DNA of 64,000 nucleotides, taken from Isochrysis galbana. Taxonomy: Eukaryota; Haptophyta; Isochrysidales; Isochrysidaceae. A model generated the notes under the pieces. That model saw nothing but the letters and a program-made list of their open reading frames with translations, searched no databases and was not told where the DNA came from. A program made the translations under genes and the position numbers. Position 1 is the first letter of the stretch, and each line of letters begins with the position of its first letter. Positions 31,539 to 40,204 of this stretch are shown here, piece by piece. Where the stretch lies: contig CM030935.1 in the NCBI GenBank assembly GCA_018136815.1, positions 1,360,204-1,424,203 on the forward strand, written 5' to 3'.

Positions 31539-32065
31539 GGTTCTCCATGTAGAGTTTGCCAGCTACTCGGCGCACTTGCACCATGGGTCTTGTTTCAGCG
31601 TACGCGACCGCCGTGATGTATTCCATGCAGAGGTACGCGACGGCGGCCTCGTCTCCAATGTATTTGGTCTTTGGGACTAGGATCTTGTCGTACTCGTCGG
31701 AGTAGTCGCCGACAAGCATGAGGTTTGCCTTGCACCAACGGCCCATGTATGGCTTGATGAGTGCCCACATCGACGGGTAGCGTTCCTTGGCCAAATCCAC
31801 GCGGAAGTCTCCACCTCCACGGCCCATGCCGGAGGCTGTGACGAGCAGCATCGCCAGGATGGCACCGCTCATGCCCTCCTCCATCCTCCATGTGTGCGCA
31901 GAACTTGAAGGCTGGGGCACGGATCTCCTCGTAGGTGCGGTGACCAAGTCGCTTGGCGAGGAAGACAAAGTACTGGCCCATGGAGCGAGGAGGGTTGTGG
32001 AGGAGGAAGAGGAGAGTGAAACGGGGGAAGAAGCCTGGGAGGAGGACCATGGCTCTGCGCATCAT
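31539..32065 (-). pseudogene. 5' part of an insertion-split, frameshifted gene
   Basis: Reading the minus strand from ATG 32065: MMRRAMVLLPGFF, then AKRLGHRTYEEIRAPAFKFC. The frame shifts near 31880 in a GGAGGAGGG run, then continues GRGGGDFRVDLAKERYP, GRWCKANLMLVGDYS, and GDEAAVAYLCMEY, to LYMENQ at the insertion point. The stop right after (in AATAAATAAATA) comes from the retroposon tail. The real end of the gene is at 29528-29637. I do not recognise the family. The frameshift may be a homopolymer sequencing error or a true lesion; the retroposon insertion alone truncates the last 31 residues. Confidence 0.55.
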
Positions 32066-32265
32066 GCAGGGGGTCTTTGAGACCCCCTCCTTCCTACAGT
32101 GGGAAACCTTCCCACCCCAAGAGCACCTCATGTGGGAGGGTAGCTCAGCTGCCCTCCCCATGGTGGAAACCTCTACCATCAGTGCACCCAACATGGGAGG
32201 GCACTTCACAACCATCAACCCCATACGGAGAGCACCCCATGCCTCTGTTTTCCAACTAGCTTGTT

Positions 32266-33607
32266 GACACAATTCTCGTCTTCACCCCACTCTTGTGGGC
32301 CACTAGTACCAATCACTCAGTGCCCTGCCTTGGGCCCTCTTTCTCTTTCAACACTAGACTCCCTCTCCCACTCCCCCTTCACACTTCAACCAACCCAAAC
32401 AGCACGAACCCCCCCGCCCTCTATTCAAAGCACCAAAAATTTCAATTCAAGACACATGTTGATACACTTCCCGTTTTCACCCCACGTTTGTGGGCCACAA
32501 GTACCTACAACTCAGTGCCCTGCCTTGGGCCCTCTTTCAACACTTCACTCCACAACCTACTTTTATAAGTGGGGGTCAATGGGGGCCTCGCGCCCCCCTC
32601 TCTCCATCGCGGACACCCCCCGGGGTGGGCCCGTACATTCAACCCCAGCCCCTGCCCTCTGGCAGGGGCAGGGCACTCATCAATTCAGCCCAGACCCCTA
32701 GTGGGCGCGGGTCGCGAGCCGCACTCCCAGGCCCGCATGGGCCAGCTCTCGTACTGACTCCCCCCCCCATCCCTGGTCGCCAGGCAGACAGGGGCCTCAG
32801 GGCGGCACCCAAGGCCAGCGAGGCGAGCGAGGGAGAGGCAGGGGGGGCCTAGGGCTGAGCCCCAGCCTCCACTGCCCCCTGAGCTGCCCCTGTTGGCCCT
32901 CTGGGCGCCCCTGAAGGACCTCTGAGAGCACGCCATGGCGCGCCGCATGGCGACGCGCCGCAGGGACCGGGGCGGAAGAGAATGGAACGAGGGAGAGGGG
33001 GGGATTTGCACCCCCCCCGATGGAGTGTGGAGTGTGGTGAGAAACGAGCCCCGTTTGCGTTAGCAAACGGGCTAAGGGGGGCGACTGGCGATAGGAGGGA
33101 GATGGGAAGGGAGCGGCTCAAGACGTCTCGGATACCCTTGTGGCAGGTATACTCGAGGCGCAGTTGCTTATTTCTCGAGAACTGCTCGCGGCGTGAGCTG
33201 GAAAGGGCCGTTCTCCTTTTTTTGACGAGAGGTTCCTCCCCCCCCCCCGGTGCTTTTTCCTGGAGAGTCGGCCGGCGTCGTTCGGTCCGCCTCAATGGGT
33301 TTTCCCTCATTTTAACTTGTGGGGAGTTAGAATGGGAGCCGGGGGCCTGCGAGGGGGGAGATGTGGAGGGGTGCATAGGAGTATGTATTTGTGACAACAG
33401 CACGCGCCAAGGTGTACGGGCAGGTGCGCTGAGGGCTGTCGTGTTAGTACCGGGCTAGTGAGAGTAGTGGTACTAATGCTCAGTTAGATTATTATTATTT
33501 CAACACTTCACTCCATCTCCCACTCCCTCATCCCACTACAACCAACCCAAGAAGCACAAACCCCCTCGCCCTCGGTTTCAAACACCAAAAATTTCGACTC
33601 AAGACCA
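32266..33607. repeat. Two-unit tandem repeat (about 190 bp), second unit interrupted
   Basis: Unit A is about 32266-32457. Unit B starts at 32458 (GTTGATACACTTCCCG...), is interrupted at 32553, and resumes at 33516, ending near 33607. Shared landmarks are GTGGGCCAC, CAGTGCCCTGCCTTGGGCCC, TCAACAC, CCAACCCAA and CACCAAAAATTTC. Unit A serves as an approximate empty site for the insertion in unit B. Confidence 0.8.
32553..33497 (+). mobile_element. 945-bp retroposon with 18-bp target duplication
   Basis: Flanked by TTTCAACACTTCACTCCA at 32535-32552 and 33498-33515. It begins with an ACTTTTATAAGTGGG imperfect palindrome and a GC-rich block, contains a segment (about 32815-32890) matching 15895-15960 and 29930-29985, and ends TTAGATTATTATTA. 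It is a shorter, diverged relative of 29638-31538. No protein is predicted. Confidence 0.8.
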
Positions 33608-33615
33608 GAGGCAGG

Positions 33616-34420
33616 ACATGTCTTGAGTCTTGAGGCGGCGTCGCTGCCCATGCCTAGCGCAAGGGTATAGCGCCCCCACTCAGACATCTCCTTCCCCACA
33701 GCTCCTCTCTGAGGAGTTGCTCCTCACCCTCCCATTAGGCCCCCTTGACTGCGAGACCAGAACAGGATCCTGGCGTGGGGGGTTGTTTGAGTGTGGAGGG
33801 AGGGGTGCTCCGGCTAGCGCAGGTAGTAAGCTAGTGAAGAGCTGGGTGGCATAAGGGGGAAGGGTGCTTGCGCTCGCCGCGGCAGGGAGTCCTGTCTTGT
33901 GTGCGCGCTAGTCCCGTTCCTTTGCCGCGCCGCGACCCATAAAAATTTGTTAAAAATTTAAAAATGTACAACCTGCTCGCATATTAGTACTAGTATATAC
34001 TAATACAGACGCAACCGAAATAAGGAATAGATGTGAGCTAATCGACACACGATGCTGGCCGTCGTCACAACGCAGGGCAGTGCCAGCAGTATATTTGGAG
34101 CCACTGCCAAGGGTGACCTAGGCTGGGCCCAGGGGTCGAAGTATCGCGGAGAGGGAGAAAATTGAAAACATGCATGGAATGCCCGTATTCCTATTGAAGT
34201 CACGTTGGTGCTACAACACAAGAAAGTAATTTAGCTCGAGGCAACCGCGGAGAGACGGTCCCTGGAGCGCCTGGTAGCATCGGCAATCGGTGTAACATGC
34301 TGACATGCACTTGCCAACGGCAAGGGAACATGCGATGCAGGTGAGGATATCTGCGTACCGAGATGGTCGAAAAGGGAACTTTGCATGGCGGAAGTAGGAT
34401 GGCGAAGGTAGTCTCCAAGA
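33616..34420. other. No gene recognised
   Basis: Mixed composition: G-rich at 33770-33870, A/T-rich at 33940-34020 (AAAAATTTGTTAAAAATTTAAAAATG). I see nothing I can name. It includes the 3' flank of the minus-strand gene ending at 34427. Confidence 0.5.
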
Positions 34421-34426
34421 CACGAA

Positions 34427-34867
34427 TCAGAACGCTACCTTGTTGTGGATACGTTCGGCAAGAACCACAGCACAGTGATGTTGACGCAGGAGGAAGAGCG
34501 ACGACGACGCGAGCTCCTGATCTGCCAGTGACTTTGCGCCAAGGATCTCAGACTGCTTGCGGCATTTGTAGAGCTGATCTCTTGTCCATTCATACATCTC
34601 CTGGTCATCTGCATACAAGAAAACGGTTTGTTCAAAGTAGCGGGTTGCCTTGGCGTATTTGACGGCTGCCTCGGCCAACCGTCCCGAGCTTTGCGCCCGT
34701 TCAGCCGCAGTGACCATGTTGATTGCGAGTGTGGTTACGAGATGCGACGGCTTCACGCGTAGCCAAAAGTTCTCTGGAAGCTCGCGCCGGCTGGGCTCGG
34801 CGTCGGCTCGCCGCCTCGAGTTTGCAAGCTGTGAGTGCGTCGATGTGCCGTTCTTCATCGCGATCAT
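34427..34867 (-). CDS. Small helical protein, unknown function
   Basis: 146 aa if started at the ATG at 34867; an ATG three codons downstream is equally possible and an upstream exon cannot be excluded. The N-terminal 45 residues are charged. The core (about 50-110: LAINMVTAAERAQSSGRLAE...ATRYFEQTVFLYADDQEMYEW...LYKCRKQSEILG) reads as an amphipathic helical hairpin, loosely like MIT or TPR-type helices (alternating A/L and a Gly turn), but I would not name a family. Codon usage and composition differ from the surrounding low-complexity DNA, which supports a real gene. It lies just downstream of (CT)n and poly-C tracts that would form its promoter region. Confidence 0.5.
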   Translation of the reverse strand: MIAMKNGTSTHSQLANSRRRADAEPSRRELPENFWLRVKPSHLVTTLAINMVTAAERAQSSGRLAEAAVKYAKATRYFEQTVFLYADDQEMYEWTRDQLYKCRKQSEILGAKSLADQELASSSLFLLRQHHCAVVLAERIHNKVAF

Positions 34868-35039
34868 TGCGTAGGCGTGCAGCAGGGAAGCCTCAGGAAA
34901 GCCTCGTGGTGGCGGCTGCGGAGGCCGGGAGCGAGGAGAGCGAGGGTGGGAGCGGAGGTGCCAGTAGGTTTTCGAGCCTCATCGCTGCGCTGAGAAGGTG
35001 CTGTGAGAACAAGGCGAAACTTGTCGTTGGCCGATGAGA

Positions 35040-35382
35040 TTGTGGAGGGCGCCGCGGGGGGGGGGGGGGGGAGGGGGAAGCGGGAGGAAGGGGAAGGGGG
35101 GGCGGGGTTTGGGGATGGGGAGAAGAGGAGTGGCGTTCAGAGAAGTTCTCCGACAAACTGGGAAGACGAAGTGGGGCGGGAGGGTGCGTCGGCGGGGGAA
35201 GTTTGTGCGCCGTTGAGACGAAGATCGCCGCTTTCTCGACCACAAAACATGCCGCCCGAAAGAGAGATATGGAAGGCCTCTCTCCTTTCCCTCTCTCCCT
35301 CCCTCTCACCCTCCTCTCCCTCCCTCGATCTCCCTCCCTCTCCCTTTCCCCCCCTCTCCCTCTCCCTTCCTCTCCCTCTCCC

Positions 35383-35436
<54 letters not shown>

Positions 35437-35488
35437 CCCCCCCCCCCCCACCCCCCCACCCCCTCCCACTCCCCCCACCCACCCACCC

Positions 35489-35573
<85 letters not shown>

Positions 35574-35670
35574 CCCGCCCCCCCCCCCCACCCCACCCCC
35601 ACCCCCACCCCACCATCACCACCCCACCAACCCACCCACCCCCAGTACGGAAGAGGCCAGACGCCCAGTA
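35040..35670. repeat. Poly-G, (CT)n and poly-C/CCCA low-complexity block
   Basis: G run at 35055-35072, C/T-rich sequence from 35280, (CT)n at about 35388-35433 and 35492-35571, with CCCCCA-type runs around them. Long Pro/Ser-Leu or Arg-Glu open frames here are artefacts of the repeat. Confidence 0.9.
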
Positions 35671-36049
35671 GGAGTAGTTGTCTGTTTGCAGAACAAAAGA
35701 AATGTGCGAAACGCGGTGGCTGGCACACTCATCTTTGAGAGATTTCAGTATTCAGGTGGATAAACCTCTAGTGAATAGACTATTGTACTACTCTAAAGCG
35801 ATTGCAGCCGTCCATCTCGCCCATCTCGGTCACCATTACCCCATTACCTATTATCTGCGGCGGGTATCTTTTATCTTGCTTCAAGTTCAACTTCCCACAG
35901 AAAAGATTCTGCTAAGAAATCTCCCGGAGCTGAATAGAGCTGCTACGCGTTAGAAAGCCCTTTCCCTTTCGCCGGGGGGGGGGGCGCATTGCGCATTGTC
36001 AATAGGAGCCTACATGGTACATGGTACATGGGAGATACATGATACATGA
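35671..36049. other. No gene recognised
   Basis: Unique-looking sequence with a short ORF that shows no domain. At 36009-36055 is a run of TACATGG/GATACATG repeats. Confidence 0.5.
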
Positions 36050-36729
36050 TATATGTTACCCCCCCGGAACCAACGCCCTGTCGCATTCGCGAGCCTCTGC
36101 AGGCTATTTCGCTATTTTCCGCTCTACCGTTATAACCGCGATGGTAAATCATCAATCTTCGTTCTTATGTCTATCTCTACGTCTACGACGTCTCCACGCT
36201 TCTATCAATCACTACACTTCATTCAATGTTGGTCTACCATTATACCCACGTGGCCAAGCAGCTTCTACAGGCTTCTTTCTACTCGGAATATGAATATGCT
36301 CTAGCTCTGGACTGATCACCCAGGCATGGAGATCAAGGGAGTAGTAAGCACGTGTTGATGATGACCAAGGAAGTAGCGAGCATCTTGCTTGCTTGCTTGC
36401 TAACTAAAGTACACCCGCTCAAGAACCTCAAGCATCTAGACTCTGTAAGTCTAACACCTCTGTAAGCTTCTAGACTTTTTAAGTCTACCAGCTACTCCAT
36501 GGCTAAGCTACGAAAAGCTATAGGTAAAGTGCACGCCGCTGTGCTCGCGTTGAGACGCTATTCGCCGATGAATCTTGTAGGATCTTCACTAACTAAGCAT
36601 GGATGAATCCCTTTCGCAGAGAAGAGGATGGGTTGCAGCGTTGAGTCCTGCGGTCTGCCGCGCCGGCCGCCGATTCTACACTTATCGTCCGGACGGGTGT
36701 GGTATTTCCTGTCTCTTCGATCGTCGCGA

Positions 36730-36905
36730 ACTATTCTTATAGTTCGTCGTTCGTCGTTCGTCGTTCGTTCTTCGATTCTCGATTCTCGATTCTCGTCGTT
36801 CCGCGTTCTTCGTTTCTCGTTCTTCGATTCTCGATTCTCGTCGTTCCGCGTTCTTCGTTTCTCGCTCTCGATTCTCGATTCTTGTCGTTCCGCGTTCTCA
36901 TCGGT
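36730..36905. repeat. Minisatellite of TTCGTCGTTC / GATTCTC units
   Basis: Short TTCGTCG and TCGATTC motifs build a higher-order unit of about 60 bp (TCGTCGTTCCGCGTTCTTCG is the landmark) repeated about three times. Confidence 0.75.
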
Positions 36906-37924
36906 CCTCGATTGTTCGTTGTTCGTAATTCGTAACTTCTCGGTGCGTCGCTCATCACGTCTTCCGTCTTGGTTCGGCGTTGGGTGCGCGGCTCTCCCTC
37001 CATTCGGATTTATTGTTTCATTCGCTCTTCAGATTTATTGTTTCATTCGCTCTTCGGATTTATTCGCTCTTCGCTCTTGGCTCATTCGGTCTCGTTCAGG
37101 ATTGCTCTTCTGCCTTTCTCGTGGCTTGTTCGGAGCTCTCCGATATCCGTTAGGTTCTCTTCTTTCCTCGCGGGACGCTCGATCCTAGCAGGGGGGTGTC
37201 GCATTCGCGAATCGACGCTCGTTAGGCTTCTCTTCGTCGTTCGGCATTTATCGTTATAATTCTCTCGTTCTCGTTCTCGGTCAAAAGCTTCGCTTGGATG
37301 CATAGGATCTGGGGTTGTGGAGCGCCCTCTCTCTTTCTCTCGAAGAGAAGGGAAGTTTCCCCACCTTTCTCCCTCCTAGGCGCCTCGCGAATAGGTTTAA
37401 TTCGCTATCTTCTCCGCGCTTCTCTATCTACTTCAGTGATTGCAATCAGGTTTAATTTGCAATCTCATCACATCTCCCCCTTAGGCACACCGCATCTCTC
37501 TCGTCTTATTTGGTAGGTCTCTTGGAATCTTGTGCGGCAGGATTGCCCCTCGTTTCCGTTATGGTGCGATTCCCCTTCCAGACGGGATCGCCGACAGATC
37601 GCCTTCTGATCGTCGTCCGTCGTTGTCTGGCCGGAGTGTTTGGGTTTGATTTCAGTCGAGTTATGTGAGAAAGTCGTGGGGCGAGAGTCGGGGTGTTTTC
37701 CTGGGTGTCGTTGTCCGTCGTCCTGTCGTCAGTCGTCATCCGTCGTCGCTCTCGCTCTCGTCGCTCTCGCTCTCGTAACACTCATACCCTACAGCCTCGC
37801 CTCTCCTCGCCAGCCCCTGCCATCACAGCCCTCCTCACACTCGCCCTCGCCTCTCGCCGCTCGCTCGATGCCGCTTTCGCCGCCGTCCTCGCCCTCGCTC
37901 AAGCCCGCCTGCCCGCCTTCCTCT

Positions 37925-37948
37925 GCTGACGGGCCTCAGCCCGTCAGC
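37925..37948. other. Conserved 10-bp-stem hairpin, copy 2
   Basis: Same perfect stem as at 279-302, with loop CTCA, inside the 36050-38040 repeat. Confidence 0.6.
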
Positions 37949-38040
37949 ACCTCCGAACTCGTCTCCTCCGCCGCGCCTGCCGCCGGCATGGCCCCTTCCT
38001 CATTGCCCTCAGGCCCTATGGGCCATCACAATTCGTCAAA

Positions 38041-38393
38041 GAAATAATAAGAACCCCCCCCACCCCCCACCCCACCCACCCCGCCCCTGAGAAACCTCAA
38101 ATAAGAAACTCCCGGGCGGAGCCCGTTGGCCGGTGGGGGCAAGAAAGCTTTAGAAGCTTTGGAGTCCTGTTTTCTTAATGGTGCACCCATATTGTACATA
38201 AGAGTACCCGAACACAAGACTATTCTTTCCTGCACGTGAATTATTTACTACTAGTAGTAGTTATGATGGAGCGCGGCGCCGCGCCCGCGCCGTCTGAGGA
38301 AAGGGCTTCTCTTCTTCTCTTCTGCACGGCACAAGTCCAGCGCTGTTGCTGCGACGGGCTGCCGGCGAGGGTTACGGGGCGGCACGAGGGGTG
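38041..38393. other. Short-element start and unassigned sequence
   Basis: C-rich run at 38054-38090. ATTATTTACTACTAGTAGTAGT at about 38240 followed by ATGGAGCGCGGCGCCGCG resembles the start of the 6230 and 39477 elements. Otherwise unassigned. Confidence 0.45.
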
Positions 38394-38828
38394 ATGGCGG
38401 CCCCCGCGGGGGTTCACGTTGACCTCACGCAACAGCGCCCCCCGTCGAAGCGTCCGCGACCAAGGCCTGCGGCCGCAGCAAGCTCACGTGTACCCAATAG
38501 CAACGATGACGGAGAGGGTTTCAGCGAAAATGAGGAGACGACAATCAGGGAGGACGCTGCACCAGTGGACTGGGAAGTACCAGGGTTTGATTTCTCTGGA
38601 TGTCCGTGTGCCGACTGCGCGCAGCTCGAATGCGATCTATGTGCAAAGGAGCTGAGGGTGAGCTGGCATCACGGGAGGAAAGAGCTAGTGGTTGTCGGCG
38701 CCGTGATGCTCTGCCACCGCATCTATCACCAAGAATGTGCCAACGATAGGCTGCACATGCTACAAGTCCCACGTCATGTGGTAACAAGAAGAGGGCCAAA
38801 CATTGGCACGTCTGCCTCCGAACACTAG
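38394..38828 (+). CDS. Small Cys/His-rich protein, possible zinc finger
   Basis: 144 aa from the ATG at 38394. The N-terminal 60 residues are basic and low-complexity (PSKRPRPRP). Residues about 74-125 hold a metal-site-like pattern: CPCADCAQLECDLC, then HH, then CHRIYHQEC. This is reminiscent of PHD/RING-type crossed zinc sites but does not match a family I can name. It starts within or just after a short repeat (ATGGAGCGCG at 38262), so the upstream part may be repeat-derived and an intron-bearing gene model is possible. Confidence 0.4.
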   Translation: MAAPAGVHVDLTQQRPPSKRPRPRPAAAASSRVPNSNDDGEGFSENEETTIREDAAPVDWEVPGFDFSGCPCADCAQLECDLCAKELRVSWHHGRKELVVVGAVMLCHRIYHQECANDRLHMLQVPRHVVTRRGPNIGTSASEH

Positions 38829-39476
38829 ATAGCCCTTCATGGTTATTTCTGCTAGAGGTGAATGTTATCACGTTGTGTCATACCATCGCTCGGTGCATCT
38901 GGCCATGGATGAATTCCATCACTTCAGTTGCACATTTACTCCATCGCTTCAGTTGCATATTTATTTCATCAATTTGTTCAGAGCTCAGACTGCTTCCACT
39001 CTCACCACTCCCATTTCAACCGCTTCGGTGGTGCAGGCTCAGAATACTGCTGTTGCCTTGTGCCCCCGAGGTTGCAAAGTGTTGAGTGGAGTGTTATAGT
39101 GCACAGTGAATGCGCGCGCAGAGCTACACGCCGCGCAGCTGCAATAGGCCAATTGCGATTGCAACTTGCAACTAGAAGAAGCCACAACAAAACTGTTGTT
39201 ATAGTTTCACCTATGGACTATGGAGCGTGCCGCAACCGCTCCCAAGCCCCGGACGACCCTCGCCACTGCGCCCCACCTGGGACGCCCCACGCCGCCCGAG
39301 GCGGCCCGTCACAAATCACAAAGCCCCCCTAAAAGCTCGTCCAGCCCATCCAAACCAAGCCCGCGCGAGCGCGCGGGGTGGCGAACACTGGCACCGAACA
39401 GGTTGTCACCATGGCTCTACGTAGAATGCAAGGGGTCTTTGAGACCCCCTCCTATAGCCTATAGTGCGAAATCCTA
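38829..39476. other. No gene recognised
   Basis: A 26-bp imperfect direct repeat (CCATCACTTCAGTTGCAC... and CCATCGCTTCAGTTGCAT...) lies at about 38917-38970. A hairpin, GGGGTCTTTGAGACCCC, at 39432-39448 recurs at 32070-32086. Confidence 0.5.
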
Positions 39477-39744
39477 ACTAACTTTATAGTCAGTTGCCAT
39501 GGAGCGCGCCGCTGCTCCCCTCCTCTCGTTCGGGCTCCCCGCCGAGGGCGGCCCCCCAGCCCCCATGGAGCAGTCGCTGTCGAAGCGACCGCGTCCGCCC
39601 GCTGAGTACTGAGTACTAAGGCCGAGCAGGTGCGTGCGACTCCGGTCGCGCCACACGGCCCGTGGCCCCGTGGCCCCGGCCACACCATGCAAGACAGCCA
39701 AGCTGGCGTTCCGTCGAATATGGGACACGGTGAGCAATTCACAA
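39477..39744 (+). repeat. Short GC-rich element, AACTAACTTTATAG subfamily
   Basis: Begins ACTAACTTTATAGTCAGTTG then CCATGGAGCGCG. It matches 6230-6480 over about 240 bp with small indels. Its right boundary is uncertain. Confidence 0.6.
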
Positions 39745-39762
39745 TTCAACCGCGGGGGAATC

Positions 39763-40186
39763 CACCATCCAATCCACCTTGGAAAGGACAATCGCGACAC
39801 TTAACATCAAACTTATCAAGGGAGGCCCGGACGCGAATCTCACACGTGAAATCGCGGAAGCCAACCGACAACTAGCGGACGAGCGCGGCAAGATGCCCCT
39901 AAGATACCTCCCCTTGCACGCCAAGCTCCGCCAAGAAGATCTCCACTCTAAAGAGTTCTTCAGAAAACTCAAACAACAAAAATGGAGCGCAGGAGGAAGG
40001 AGTGGACAACCTATCGGGGATCGGAACACACCGTCTGCTACAGGAAGCACCCCAAACACCCAGACCCTAGGTAGCGCACGAGGGACGTGCCGCAAGGCAG
40101 GTGGAGGGGAGATGAGAGCAGCGGGCGTGGCAGTACAATAAGGGTGCGTAGTCGCGCGCGCGGCGAGAATATTAAAAAGTTTTTTT
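39763..40186 (+). mobile_element. Internally deleted LINE derivative with 18-bp target duplication
   Basis: Flanked by TTCAACCGCGGGGGAATC at 39745-39762 and 40187-40204 (one or two T are shared with the tail). The first 230 bp encode TIATLNIKLIKGG...LHSKEFFRKLKQQKW, which looks like the linker between endonuclease and RT of a LINE. It then joins directly to LINE 3' UTR sequence (TAGCGCACGAGGGACGTGCC) and the terminal block GCGGCGAGAATATTAAAAAG plus T run. All RT sequence is missing. It is a non-autonomous, SINE-like passenger of the LINE. Confidence 0.75.
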
Positions 40187-40204
40187 TTCAACCGCGGGGG
40201 AATC

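Larger units (their letters stand above)
36050..38040 (-). repeat. About 2-kb dispersed repeat
   Basis: 36050-36625 is the reverse complement of 30855-31420. 37190-38040 is the reverse complement of about 180-1250. The two halves therefore each have a separate partner in the window, both in the opposite orientation, which makes this the most complete copy. It contains a Ser/Arg-rich minisatellite (36730-36905) and the conserved hairpin at 37925-37948. No protein domain seen. Confidence 0.6.

Noticed and set aside
31595..32272. 225-aa minus-strand frame as a complete gene
   Set aside because: The C-terminal third is out of frame with the better coding signal and the N-terminal 69 codons precede a more plausible double ATG at 32065.
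36628..37188. 186-aa Ser/Arg/Phe-rich ORF
   Set aside because: It is generated by the TTCGTCG/GATTCTC minisatellite; open in several frames because of composition.
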